Shown: in pieces, positions 52,474 to 61,416 of the stretch
Layout of the letters: each line of letters starts with the position of its first letter
How positions within the stretch are numbered: position 1 is the stretch's first letter
Origin: Arthrobacter sp. KBS0703
GTDB lineage: Bacteria > Actinomycetota > Actinomycetes > Actinomycetales > Micrococcaceae
Length of the DNA: 64,000 nucleotides
Direction of reading: 5' to 3'
Assembly: GCF_002008315.2 (NCBI RefSeq)
Contig: NZ_MVDG02000001.1
Span: 3,472,001-3,536,000 of the forward strand
Notes under the pieces: generated by a model
What the model saw: only the letters and a program-made list of their open reading frames with translations
What the model was told of the DNA's origin: nothing
Databases searched by the model: none
Position numbers and translations under genes: made by a program

Positions 52474-52785
52474 TCAGTTCCAGCCCGCCAGGCGAAGCAG
52501 GGCGGCGGCGCCGGCGCCTGCCAGCACGACCACCAGGAAGGGAGCGCGGAAGAGCAGGGCAACGCCGGCCGTGGCCAGGGCGCCCAGCCGGGCGTCGACC
52601 ACCAACGCCTGACCCGACGCTACTGTGTTGACGAGGGTCAACGACGCGAGCAACCCGATGGTCATGGTGCCCGCCACCCTGGACATCCGGGGGTTGCGCA
52701 GCAGGCTGGCCGGCACAAGATACCCCATCAGCTTCCAGCCGTAGGCCAACAGGCAGGCCAGCAACAGCCACATCCAGAGGCTCAT
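52474..52785 (-). CDS. azlD: AzlD-type branched-chain amino-acid exporter subunit
   Basis: A 103-residue membrane protein with three to four helices (MSLWMWLLLACLLAYGWKLM; GTMTIGLLASLTLVNTVASG; GVALLFRAPFLVVVLAGAGA). Small AzlD proteins pair with AzlC to export branched-chain amino acids and analogues. ATG 52785 overlaps the azlC stop by ATGA, the standard arrangement. Confidence 0.85.
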   Translation of the reverse strand: MSLWMWLLLACLLAYGWKLMGYLVPASLLRNPRMSRVAGTMTIGLLASLTLVNTVASGQALVVDARLGALATAGVALLFRAPFLVVVLAGAGAAALLRLAGWN

Positions 52786-53558
52786 GCAGCACCGCCCGGG
52801 AGGGTGCCGGAGCCGGGGCGCGGCCCGTGGTGGTGCTCGGTGTAGGGATCGATATCCGGTTCCAGTCCTTCGTCGCGGCGGCCGTGGCTGAACCAGCCGA
52901 TGGCGGCCGCCACCACTGCCGCGATCAAAATGGGGACGCCCGCGGGAACGAACGGCACGGCCAGCACGGTTGCGAGCGCGCACACGACGGCGATGGCCAC
53001 CGGTTCACGGCCCTTGAGCCGCGGCCACAGCAAGCCCAGGAACGCCGCCACAGCCGCGCCGTCGAGGCCCCATTGCTTCGGATCGCCGAGCGCGCCGCCA
53101 GCCAGCGCCCCGACTGCCGTGAAGATGTTCCAGAGCACAAAGATCCCTATCCCGGCGGTCCAGAAGCCGCGCTGCTGCTCGGCAGGGTCCGTCTGACCCG
53201 TGCTCGTGGCCGTGGACTCGTCGATGGTCAGCTGCGCGGCGGCGTAGCGGCGCCAGCCCTTGGGCTGCAACAGCACGTTGAGCTGCATGCCGTAAATGCC
53301 GTTGCGCATCCCCAGCAGCGTGGCGGCGCCCATGGCGGCGAGGCCGGAACCCCCGCCAGCAACCACGCCGATGAACGCGAACTGGGAGCCTCCGCTAAAC
53401 AGCAGCAGGCTGAGGGCCATCGTCTGCCAGAAATCGAGTCCCGACGTCACGGAAAGGGCACCGAAGGAGACCCCGTACAGCCCGGTGGCAATGCTGATGG
53501 ACAGGCCTACGCGCACCGCCGGGGACTGCAGGAGCCGGGAGGGCCAGGTGTTGGGCAT
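52782..53558 (-). CDS. azlC: AzlC-type branched-chain amino-acid exporter subunit
   Basis: A 258-residue, about eight-helix protein. SIATGLYGVSFGALSVTSGL, then LLLFSGGSQFAFIGVVAGGG and MRNGIYGMQLNVLLQPKGWR are AzlC signatures; ALAAQL-TIDESTA matches the family's TDE motif. A hydrophilic His-rich C-terminal tail (DPYTEHHHGPRPG) is extra. ATG 53558 is taken as start; the upstream frame overlaps the glycerophosphodiesterase gene. Confidence 0.87.
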   Translation of the reverse strand: MPNTWPSRLLQSPAVRVGLSISIATGLYGVSFGALSVTSGLDFWQTMALSLLLFSGGSQFAFIGVVAGGGSGLAAMGAATLLGMRNGIYGMQLNVLLQPKGWRRYAAAQLTIDESTATSTGQTDPAEQQRGFWTAGIGIFVLWNIFTAVGALAGGALGDPKQWGLDGAAVAAFLGLLWPRLKGREPVAIAVVCALATVLAVPFVPAGVPILIAAVVAAAIGWFSHGRRDEGLEPDIDPYTEHHHGPRPGSGTLPGGAA

Positions 53559-53599
53559 GGCACCACTCAACCACAGCGGCAGGAAGGGAGCTAAGCCGG

Positions 53600-54475
53600 C
53601 TAGAGCTGGGCCAGGACCTGGGCAGGTTTGTTGGTGGTGATCTCGTGAATGCCGAGCCCCTGGCACAGGGCGACGTCGTTCTCGGCGTCCACCGTCCACA
53701 CCCGGAACCTGCGGCCCGAGGCCAGCCAGCGCTGAACGGTGCGGGCATGCTGGCGCACATAGTCGATACCGGGTCCGGCCATGCCCACTTCGCAGTCGTT
53801 GAGGATCCGCTCGCCCTCCAGCTGGGCGGCCTTCATCACGTTGGCCACCGCGCCGCCCGTGATCGGCCCAAGGCCCAGTTCTTCCCGGACTTCGGCGACG
53901 TTGATGTCGTCCAGCAGCTGGCAGATGAATTCGCCAGGTACGGTCTTGCGGAGATGCCGCACCGAGTCCGGGCTGAAGCTCATGAAAGTGACCCGGATGT
54001 TGCCCAGCCGGGACGTCAAGGGATCCCAGCCTCCCCTGCGCAGGACCTCCAGCACCCTGTCCTCGAGTTTCAGCTGGTACGGGCTGGGATGCTTCAGTTC
54101 GATGGCAAGCCCGATGTCCCGCCCGGAATTCCGGAGCAGGTCCAACAAGTCAGGGAGGGTCAGGAACTGCTCCGACTGGGCGCCGTACGCCAAGGGGATA
54201 TGGACGCCCTTCCACGACGAGAAGTCCAGCAGCCGCAGTTCGTCGATGGTCCGTTCGGCCACCGGGCCGGTGCCGTCCGAGGTGCGGTCCAGGTTGGCGT
54301 CGTGCAGCAGAACGACGTGCTGGTCGCGCGTCAGCTGCACATCACATTCCACGCCGTCTGCCCCGTCGGCCAGGGCCCGGAGATAAGCCGCCCGCGTATG
54401 CTCCGCAAAGTCTGCGCTGGCACCGCGGTGGGCATAGACCAGGGGACGGGCTGGGGCTGAGTCCTCGATCGTCAT
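53600..54475 (-). CDS. Glycerophosphodiester phosphodiesterase
   Basis: A 291-residue GDPD-family TIM-barrel hydrolase. VYAHRGASADFAEHTRAAYL gives the HRG...E.T motif, GADGVECDVQLTRDQHVVLL the metal-binding ExD, and HDANLDRTSDGTG the second catalytic His. It hydrolyses glycerophosphodiesters to glycerol-3-phosphate and alcohol. No signal peptide, so cytoplasmic. Divergent from the DUF445 gene. Confidence 0.92.
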   Translation of the reverse strand: MTIEDSAPARPLVYAHRGASADFAEHTRAAYLRALADGADGVECDVQLTRDQHVVLLHDANLDRTSDGTGPVAERTIDELRLLDFSSWKGVHIPLAYGAQSEQFLTLPDLLDLLRNSGRDIGLAIELKHPSPYQLKLEDRVLEVLRRGGWDPLTSRLGNIRVTFMSFSPDSVRHLRKTVPGEFICQLLDDINVAEVREELGLGPITGGAVANVMKAAQLEGERILNDCEVGMAGPGIDYVRQHARTVQRWLASGRRFRVWTVDAENDVALCQGLGIHEITTNKPAQVLAQL

Positions 54476-54525
54476 GGTGACACGTTAGCGGACAGCCGGT
54501 ACGGAAGCGGGACTAGGCTGGGCAC

Positions 54526-55878
54526 ATGCAGGTGAACTCTGAGCCAACCACCCAGCCGGCAGCTCCTCCCGCAGGACCGCAGGCACCCTCCAGCCCGGCG
54601 CCGCCCCGTTCCGCCGTCGCGAATCGGCAGCTCAGCGCCGGCGACGCCGAGAAGGCCGCCGCCCTCCGGAAAATGAAGCTCCTCGCGCTTTCCTTGCTGA
54701 TCGCCATGGCCGTGGTGTTTGTCGTCGCCTTCGCCCTGCAGAAGCAGTACCCCTGGCTGGAGTACGTCCGGGCCGCGGCCGAAGGCGGGATGGTGGGCGC
54801 CCTCGCCGACTGGTTCGCGGTGACGGCGCTGTTCAAGTACCCCATGGGCCTCAAAATCCCGCACACCGCCATCATTCCGCGCCGCAAGGACCAGATCGGG
54901 GCGTCGCTGGGAGAGTTCGTGGAGACCAACTTCCTCTCGGAGCAGGTGGTCCAGGAGAAACTGGCGAGCCTGAACATTTCCGGCAGGGCCGGCCAGTGGC
55001 TGTCCGGACCGGGCGGCGCCGAGCGGGTGGCCAAGGAAGGTGCAGCGGTCATCCGTGGCGCGTTCAAGGTCCTGAACGACGACGACGTCCAGGCGGTGAT
55101 CGAGGGGATGGTCCGCAAGCATCTGCTCACCCCGCCGTGGGGACCGCCGGTGGGCAGGATGGCGGAGCGGCTCTTCGCCGAAGGGCACCACCACAAGCTC
55201 GTTGACCTGCTGTTGGACCGCGCCGCGGACTGGATGGCCGCCAACCATGAAACGGTTAACCGCCTGGTAACGGACCGCTCGCCGCAGTGGGTTCCCAGCT
55301 TCGTGGACGGCCTGGTGGGAGACAAGGTCTACCTCGAGCTGCTCAAGTTCACGCGCGCCGTCCAGACTGACCCGCAGCACCAGGTCCGCCTGTCCATCGA
55401 CAAATACCTCACCGACCTGGCGCAGGACCTGCAGCACGATCCGGCCATGATCGCCCGTGCGGAAGGCATCAAGGCCCAGGTCCTCGGCGACCCGGAGGTC
55501 CGCGAACTGGCCTCCCGGACGTGGGCTACCATCAAGGACGCGCTGCTCACCGCCGTCGACGATCCGGACAGCGAGCTCACCGTGAAGTTCAAGGCGGCCG
55601 TCCGCGACTTCGGCGCGCGGCTGGTCAACGACGACGAACTGGCCGGCAAGGTCAACGCGTGGATCGGCGACGCCGCGGGCTACCTCGTGCGCACCTACCG
55701 GTCCGACATCGCCGGGGTGATCACCGATACCGTGGGGCGCTGGGATGCCGAGGAGACGTCGCAGAAGATCGAGCTCCAGGTGGGCAAGGACCTGCAGTTC
55801 ATCCGGATCAACGGCACGGTGGTGGGGTCGCTGGCCGGGCTTGCGATCTTCACGGTTGCGCACCTGACCTTCGGCTAG
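54526..55878 (+). CDS. DUF445 family membrane protein
   Basis: A 450-residue protein. After a 50-residue Pro/Ala disordered start, one helix (residues 52-72, LLALSLLIAMAVVFVVAFAL) is followed by VRAAAEGGMVGALADWFAVT ALFKYP, the DUF445 signature, a long helical body with the repeated PHTAIIP and GDAAGYLVRT parts, and a C-terminal hydrophobic anchor (VVGSLAGLAIFTVAHLTFG). YjiN and related proteins have unknown function in the envelope. Confidence 0.88.
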   Translation: MQVNSEPTTQPAAPPAGPQAPSSPAPPRSAVANRQLSAGDAEKAAALRKMKLLALSLLIAMAVVFVVAFALQKQYPWLEYVRAAAEGGMVGALADWFAVTALFKYPMGLKIPHTAIIPRRKDQIGASLGEFVETNFLSEQVVQEKLASLNISGRAGQWLSGPGGAERVAKEGAAVIRGAFKVLNDDDVQAVIEGMVRKHLLTPPWGPPVGRMAERLFAEGHHHKLVDLLLDRAADWMAANHETVNRLVTDRSPQWVPSFVDGLVGDKVYLELLKFTRAVQTDPQHQVRLSIDKYLTDLAQDLQHDPAMIARAEGIKAQVLGDPEVRELASRTWATIKDALLTAVDDPDSELTVKFKAAVRDFGARLVNDDELAGKVNAWIGDAAGYLVRTYRSDIAGVITDTVGRWDAEETSQKIELQVGKDLQFIRINGTVVGSLAGLAIFTVAHLTFG

Positions 55879-56014
55879 CACGGGCTGCTCTTGACAGGGC
55901 GGACCGCCGAGGCCACGTTGGTGTCTACAGCGCCGGCCGGTCACCTCCCGGGCTATCCCGTGCGGACACGATCCGGCCCCGGCGTTGGTTCCGCAGCGTC
56001 CGGAATGAGGTGCC

Positions 56015-58237
56015 ATGAGCCGCAATCCCTGCTCCTCCCCTGGCGGACCAACAGTGTTCGGGCGCGTCCGCCGGAGATCGCCGGCCCGGAACAGGGGCCG
56101 GCTGTTGTGCCTCCTGCTGCTGACCACGGCACTTTCTGCCCAGTCCCTCCCGGCCGCCGGCGCCGGCCCTGATCCCGACGGCGGCTACCGGCCAGGCAGC
56201 CCCGGCCTCGGCGATCCGTACTATCCGCTGGACGGCAACGGCGGTTACGACGTCGCCCACTACCTGCTGGACCTCAGCTACGACCCCGCGTCCAACGTCC
56301 TTGCCGGTTCCGCCACGATCCGTGCCGAGGCAACGCAGAACCTTTCCGCGTTCAACCTGGACCTGGACGGCCTCACGGTCCGTTCCGTCACGGTGAACGG
56401 CGAGGCTGCGGCCTTCAGCCGCAGCGGCACGGAGCTCACAGTGACCCCGCGCGAGGGCCTCAGGGACGGACGGGAGTTCGAAGCCGTCGTGAGGTACGGC
56501 GGCGTACCGAAGACCCTTGCCGCCCAGTTCGGCACCTCCGGGTTCATCCACACCGACGACGGCTCTCTGGTGATCGGGCAGCCCCATGTGGCCGCCACGT
56601 GGTTCCCCGCCAACGACCACCCGTCGGACAAGGCCGCCTTCACGTTCCGGATCACGGTTCCGGAGGGGCTGCAGGCAGTGGCTAACGGCGTGCTCCGCGA
56701 ACACGAGACGGAGACGGAATCGGGGCAGCGCCGGACAACCTGGGTCTGGAACGCCGAGGAACCGATGGCCACCTACCTTGCGACCGCGAGCGTCGGCCAG
56801 TTCCGGCTCCACGCCTACCGGGACGGCCGGATCAGCTACGTGGACGCCATCGATCCCGACCTCTTCACGCCGGTGGTGATGCCACGGACCGGCGCGGACT
56901 TCGCGTGGTCGCACGCCGGCACGGGTTCATACACGCGCCTGACCAGGACCATCCGCGTTCCGCAGGCCGGAGCCCGTCTCTCCTTCTGGCTCACCCGGAA
57001 CATCGAAGCGGGCCGCGACTTCACCTTTGTGGAAGCGCGAACGGCAGGGGCCTCCGACTGGACCACGCTGCCGGATGCCAACGGCCACACGTCCGCCGAT
57101 ACGGGCCGGTCGTGCACCGGTCTGCTGGCGCTCCACCCGTTCCTGAAGCACTATCAGACGTCCGGCGGCAAGGGAACATGCGCGCCCGCAGGCAGCTCGG
57201 GTAAGTGGTGGGCGGCCACGGGGCAGGGCACCGGCTGGGAACCGTGGGCGGTCAACCTGGCCGGTTTCGCAGGGAAAAGCGTGGAAGTCTCGATCACCTA
57301 TGTCAGTGATAACGCCATCCCCTTTGACGGCGTGTCCGTGGATGACATCACCGTCTCCATCGGGGAAGGCTCCACGTCCTTCGAGAAGGACGGCAACACC
57401 CTGGACGGCTGGACGGCAGCCGGCCCTCCTGCCGGCAGTCCTCCCGGCGCAGGCGGCTGGACCGCCGGAACGCAAGGGCCGCCGTCGCTCGGCGACAAAG
57501 TCCAGGCGTCCTTCAAGAGGCAGCCGGAGATCATCAGGTTCCTGGCCGGGTTCCTGGGCCCGTACCCGTTCACGGCCGCCGGAGGGATCGTGGATGACGT
57601 GCGGAACCTCGGGTTTGCGCTGGAGAACCAGACCAGGCCCATCTATTCCAGGCTCTTCTTTGCCACGCCGAAGGGCGGCGACTCGGTGGTGGTCCACGAG
57701 CTGGCACACCAGTGGGTGGGCGATGACCTCTCGGTGAAGAAGTGGCGGGACATCTGGCTCAATGAAGGATTCGCCACCTACGCAGAGTGGCTGTGGAGCG
57801 AGCGGGAAGGGCGGGAAACCCCGCAGCAGCTGTTCAACTTCTATGCCACCGCCATTCCCGCGGAAGCACCGTTCTGGTCGGTCCGGATCGGCGATCCCGG
57901 AACGGCGGCCCTGCTCGACTTTGCGGTCTACGCACGCGGCGCCATGACGCTGCACGCGCTTCGCACCCGCGTGGGCGACGAGGTGTTCTTCGGCATCCTC
58001 AAGGAGTGGACGGAATCCCACGCCGGCGGCAACGTGGCCGGCGCGGACTTCATCGAACTGGCCGGGGAGCGTTCCGGCCAGGACCTGACCGCCTTCTTCA
58101 ACACGTGGCTCTACACGCCGTCCAAGCCGGCTGGGTTGAACGCAGTTGCACTCAATTCCCCGTCCCCGGCCAGGAGCATGCCGGAGACCGCACAGTTCCT
58201 GCAGCAGCGGCTCCAGGCCGCCGTCAGCTCCCGATAG
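56015..58237 (+). CDS. Secreted M1-family metallopeptidase with inserted sandwich domain
   Basis: A 740-residue exported aminopeptidase-like enzyme. A signal peptide ends near SLPAAGAG (residue 50). The N-terminal M1 sandwich (DPYYPLDGNGGYDVAHYLLD) leads to the catalytic domain, where GFALENQTRPIYS is the exopeptidase GAMEN-like motif and HELAHQW (561-567) with NEGFATYAEW (Glu584) completes HEXXH-18-E. Between residues about 287 and 495 lies an extra beta domain (TRTIRVPQAGARLSFWLTRN; VSITYVSDNAIPFDGVSVDD) like the MAM-type modules of immune-inhibitor-A peptidases. It ends 14 bases inside the convergent pxpC. Confidence 0.9.
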   Translation: MSRNPCSSPGGPTVFGRVRRRSPARNRGRLLCLLLLTTALSAQSLPAAGAGPDPDGGYRPGSPGLGDPYYPLDGNGGYDVAHYLLDLSYDPASNVLAGSATIRAEATQNLSAFNLDLDGLTVRSVTVNGEAAAFSRSGTELTVTPREGLRDGREFEAVVRYGGVPKTLAAQFGTSGFIHTDDGSLVIGQPHVAATWFPANDHPSDKAAFTFRITVPEGLQAVANGVLREHETETESGQRRTTWVWNAEEPMATYLATASVGQFRLHAYRDGRISYVDAIDPDLFTPVVMPRTGADFAWSHAGTGSYTRLTRTIRVPQAGARLSFWLTRNIEAGRDFTFVEARTAGASDWTTLPDANGHTSADTGRSCTGLLALHPFLKHYQTSGGKGTCAPAGSSGKWWAATGQGTGWEPWAVNLAGFAGKSVEVSITYVSDNAIPFDGVSVDDITVSIGEGSTSFEKDGNTLDGWTAAGPPAGSPPGAGGWTAGTQGPPSLGDKVQASFKRQPEIIRFLAGFLGPYPFTAAGGIVDDVRNLGFALENQTRPIYSRLFFATPKGGDSVVVHELAHQWVGDDLSVKKWRDIWLNEGFATYAEWLWSEREGRETPQQLFNFYATAIPAEAPFWSVRIGDPGTAALLDFAVYARGAMTLHALRTRVGDEVFFGILKEWTESHAGGNVAGADFIELAGERSGQDLTAFFNTWLYTPSKPAGLNAVALNSPSPARSMPETAQFLQQRLQAAVSSR

Positions 58238-59138
58238 CGCCGAGGAAACGGATCCGCTGGCCGGGCCGTGCCTGGCCGAGGAGATCCAGGTCAGCCCACC
58301 GCACGACGGCGATCACGGGGTAGCCGCCCGTCACTGGGTGGTCTGCCAGGAACACGGTCGGAAGGCCCGACGGCGGCACCTGCAGTGCGCCGAGCACGGC
58401 GCCTTCGCTGGGCAGTTCCTCCGTCCGGTTCTGACGGAGCGGCCGGCCCAGCAGGCGGGCCCCGATGCGGTTGGACTCCGGCGACACGGTCCAGAACTGG
58501 CCGGTGAGCAGGCGGAGGGACGCGTCGTCGAACCAGTCAGCCCTGGGGCCCCGGACCACACGGAGGGTGATGGGGCTGGCCGGGTCCGGCGCGCGGCGGA
58601 ATACCCGGCGGAGATCATCGGGCGCCGGGAACTGCGCCGTTGCAGTAGCCGCGGCGCCCGGACTGCCCGAAGTGCCGTTACCGCGGGTCAGGGCGATGGT
58701 GTCCCCCGCTTTCAAGGGCGGCGGTCCTTCGCCGGAGAGCAGGTCGGCGCTGCACGACCCCAGAAGCGACGGGGCGGCGATGCCGCCGGACACCGCCACG
58801 TAGTAGCGGACTCCGTACGCCGGCGGAGCGAATGCCATGACCGCTCCCGGCGGAACCCGGACGGCCTGGTTAAGGTCTATGTCAGCGCCGTTGACGGTGA
58901 CCCTGCCCTCGGCCCCCGTCACGGCCACGCTGGCTCCGGTGACGAACCGCAGGCGGAGTCCGCCCAGCAGCACCTCGAGCCCGGGCGCCCCGGGCGCGTT
59001 GCCCAGCAGCGCGTTGGCCAGCATCAAAGATTTTCTGTCCAGCGCACCGGAGGGGCTCAGTCCCAGATCAGCCGATCCCCGCCGGCCCAGGTCCTCGATG
59101 AGCGTCAGCAGCCCGGGGTCCATCACCACGATGCCCAT
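58224..59138 (-). CDS. pxpC: 5-oxoprolinase subunit C (carboxyltransferase-like)
   Basis: A 304-residue protein of the PxpC/urea-amidolyase carboxyltransferase-C fold. VMDPGLLTLIEDLGRRGSAD with LGLSPSGALDRKSLMLANAL is the N-terminal family block; NRIGARLLGRPLRQ and HPVTGGYPVIAVVRWADLDL are later signatures. With PxpA and PxpB it forms the ATP-dependent prokaryotic 5-oxoprolinase, which opens pyroglutamate to glutamate. ATG 59138 overlaps the pxpB stop by one base. Confidence 0.92.
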   Translation of the reverse strand: MGIVVMDPGLLTLIEDLGRRGSADLGLSPSGALDRKSLMLANALLGNAPGAPGLEVLLGGLRLRFVTGASVAVTGAEGRVTVNGADIDLNQAVRVPPGAVMAFAPPAYGVRYYVAVSGGIAAPSLLGSCSADLLSGEGPPPLKAGDTIALTRGNGTSGSPGAAATATAQFPAPDDLRRVFRRAPDPASPITLRVVRGPRADWFDDASLRLLTGQFWTVSPESNRIGARLLGRPLRQNRTEELPSEGAVLGALQVPPSGLPTVFLADHPVTGGYPVIAVVRWADLDLLGQARPGQRIRFLGAIGS

Positions 59139-59724
59139 CAGGCCTCCTTGAACCGCACGGTGTCGCCCGGCCGGATCAGCGCCGGTTCCGGCCGGGCCGA
59201 GTCCCACAGCACCGCCGTCGTGGTTCCGATCAGCTGCCAGCCGCCAGGAGAGGAGCGCGGATACACGCCGCTGAACTCGCCGGCGTGCTGCGGCGGGGCA
59301 CGGTCAGCTGCCCGCCCTCGGTGACGAGGTAGACGAAGCCGGGCGCAAATCCCGCAAACGCCGCCGTCCAGTGCGCCCCGGTGTGGCGCCGCACGACGTC
59401 GGCCTCGGTGGTCCGGAGAAGTCCCGCCACCTCGGCCAGGTCCGGGCCGCCATACTCCACAGGGATTTCCACGGTCCGCCCGGACTCAGCAGCGCTGTGG
59501 TCCGGCTCTGCGGCGGACAGCCAGGCCAGGACGTCCGACGGCGCCAGCACGTCGGGGTCGAAGGTCACCAGCACCGTCCGCGCGGCCGGGACGACGTCCA
59601 CGACGCCCTCCGGACGGCCCGTCACCCCGGCGCCGACGAGGCCGCGGTAATAAGCGATGACGGCCGCCAGGTCCGGCAGCTCCACGAGGAAGGCGCCGTC
59701 GCCGTAGGGCACCACTGCCGGCAC
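59138..59724 (-). CDS. pxpB: 5-oxoprolinase subunit B, with an internal deletion/frame break
   Basis: GTG 59724 starts one base after the pxpA stop. The frame encodes the PxpB/KipI body ([48 protein letters not shown]) and breaks near 59285. The other frame continues [20 protein letters not shown] and ends VRFKEA* at 59138, joined to pxpC exactly as expected. Family members have about 12 more residues at the break (typically RTRVPAGSVALA), so around 35 bases are missing. Either a real deletion or an assembly error; the perfect coupling of the end favours error. Confidence 0.85.
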
Positions 59725-59725
59725 C

Positions 59726-60475
59726 TCAGGCGAAGGGTTCAAGCTCCACACCAGCTTCGTGAAGGCCCGCCCTGACGGCGGCCGCCATGCCCACGGCCCC
59801 GGGCGTATCGCCATGGATGCACAACGAATCCGGGTCCACGCGCACCACCGAACCGTCCACGGCCACCACCTCGCCTTTCAGCGCGAGGCGCACGGCCCGC
59901 TCCACGATGGGGCCGACGTCGTGCAGCACGGCCCCCTCCCGCGAGCGCGGCACCAGGGTGCCGTCCGGCAGGTAGGCGCGGTCCACGAACGCCTCGCGGA
60001 ACACAGGGTGGCCCGCTTCCTCGGCGTGCTTGAGCAGCTCCGAGCCCGGCAGGCCAAGGACCGGAAGGCCCGGATCGTACGCGTGGATGGCCGCCACGAT
60101 TGCCGAGGCCTGTTCGGCGTCGTGGAACGCCCGGTTGTACAGGGCTCCGTGCGGCTTGACGTAGTCCACGGACGCGCCCACGGCATGTGCCACCCCGTCG
60201 AGCGCGCCGAGCTGGTACAGGACGTCACCGAACAGTTCGTCGAAGGACATGTCCAGGGAGCGCCGTCCGAATCCCGCCAGGTCACGGTAGCCCACGTGCG
60301 CGCCGACCGTGACATCCAGCTCGAAGGCGGCACGGCAGCTGTCCAGCATGGTGACCGGATCCCCCGCATGGAAACCGCACGCCACGTTGGCGCTGGTGAC
60401 GAGCTCGAACATCGCGGCGTCGTCGCCCATGGTCCACGAGCCGAAAGACTCGCCCAAATCAGCGTTCAGATCCAC
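59726..60475 (-). CDS. pxpA: 5-oxoprolinase subunit A (LamB/YcsF family)
   Basis: A 249-residue protein with the unmistakable start MDLNADLGESFGSWTMGDDA, then NVACGFHAGDPVTM, VGAHVGYRDLAGFGRR, VDYVKPHGALYNRA and CIHGDTPGAVGMA. It is the metal-bearing subunit of 5-oxoprolinase. It overlaps the upstream EcsC gene by 17 bases, placing EcsC and pxpABC in one operon. Confidence 0.95.
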   Translation of the reverse strand: MDLNADLGESFGSWTMGDDAAMFELVTSANVACGFHAGDPVTMLDSCRAAFELDVTVGAHVGYRDLAGFGRRSLDMSFDELFGDVLYQLGALDGVAHAVGASVDYVKPHGALYNRAFHDAEQASAIVAAIHAYDPGLPVLGLPGSELLKHAEEAGHPVFREAFVDRAYLPDGTLVPRSREGAVLHDVGPIVERAVRLALKGEVVAVDGSVVRVDPDSLCIHGDTPGAVGMAAAVRAGLHEAGVELEPFA

Positions 60476-61295
60476 CGTTGCCGCCTTCCGGCGCCCGGTT
60501 CAGCGGCGCGCCTGCTGTTGATTGTGCTAATGTCCCCGCCGTTGCCTTCAGTTCCCCCGGGATGGTGTCCGGCAGCGGGCCGAACGCCTCCTTGGCATTG
60601 GCCACCACCGCACGGCCCATCATGAGGTTGCCGGCGCCGCCCACGACGGCGCCGATGCCGAACGGCAGCGCCCGCCCCAACAGTGCCGTGCCCTGCCGCT
60701 TCAGCAGGCTCCGCAGGAAGACCTTCTGGACGTGCTCGCGGATGGATCCGAATCCGGATGCCGGCATCTTGCGGGCCAGGACATTTCCCCAGGCCTGGGT
60801 GGCGCCCTTCCCCTTCCCCAGGGCCTGGCCGCTTAGCGACCCGAGGAGCGCGGTCCCTTCCTCACCCAGCATCACCGCCATGACCATGGTGCTGGCCTTG
60901 TCCGGATCCGTCATCCGGATGCCGTGCAGTTCGGCCAGCGACGTCGCATAGAGCGCCGTTGCTTCCAGGAACGCCACGGTGGCTGCGGCAGAGAGGCCGA
61001 GCGAGGCGATGGTTCCGACGCCCGGCACGACGGCCGTGGCGCCCACCAGGGCGCCTCCGCCGGTAACCGCCGCGAGGTAGTCGCGTTCCATTCTCGCCGC
61101 CAGCTGGGTCGCCGAAGCGTGCGGGGAGCGCCGCTGGAGGCGGCGGATGTACGACAATACGAGCGGCCGCTGGATGTCCACCGCGCGCAGCAGCAGATTG
61201 TGGACCCCCGGCTTGGGATTGCCGTGGGCATCGAACACCGCGTTGTGTGCTGTTTCCTGCGCGATTCTCACCGCCGGATTGCGTCGCCTGGCCAT
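60459..61295 (-). CDS. EcsC-family protein
   Basis: A 278-residue protein of the EcsC family: LQRRSPHASATQLAARMERD at the start, VVPGVGTIASLGLSAAATVA as the glycine-rich hydrophobic core, and ALPFGIGAVVGGAGNLMMGR near the end, each typical. EcsC is named from the B. subtilis ecsABC cluster but its molecular role is not known. GAGGTG precedes ATG 61295. It is the first gene of the operon leading into pxpABC; a functional link is not established. Confidence 0.85.
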   Translation of the reverse strand: MARRRNPAVRIAQETAHNAVFDAHGNPKPGVHNLLLRAVDIQRPLVLSYIRRLQRRSPHASATQLAARMERDYLAAVTGGGALVGATAVVPGVGTIASLGLSAAATVAFLEATALYATSLAELHGIRMTDPDKASTMVMAVMLGEEGTALLGSLSGQALGKGKGATQAWGNVLARKMPASGFGSIREHVQKVFLRSLLKRQGTALLGRALPFGIGAVVGGAGNLMMGRAVVANAKEAFGPLPDTIPGELKATAGTLAQSTAGAPLNRAPEGGNGGSER

Positions 61296-61416
61296 GTCAC
61301 CTCTACCTCGATACAGCTTCTCGGTTCGGCCGACAGCGGGTTGCTGCCGTCCAGCCTTAACACTAGGCCACGCCCTTGATGCGGTGGCCCCGGGAGCAGG
61401 CTGCGGGTGGCAGAGC

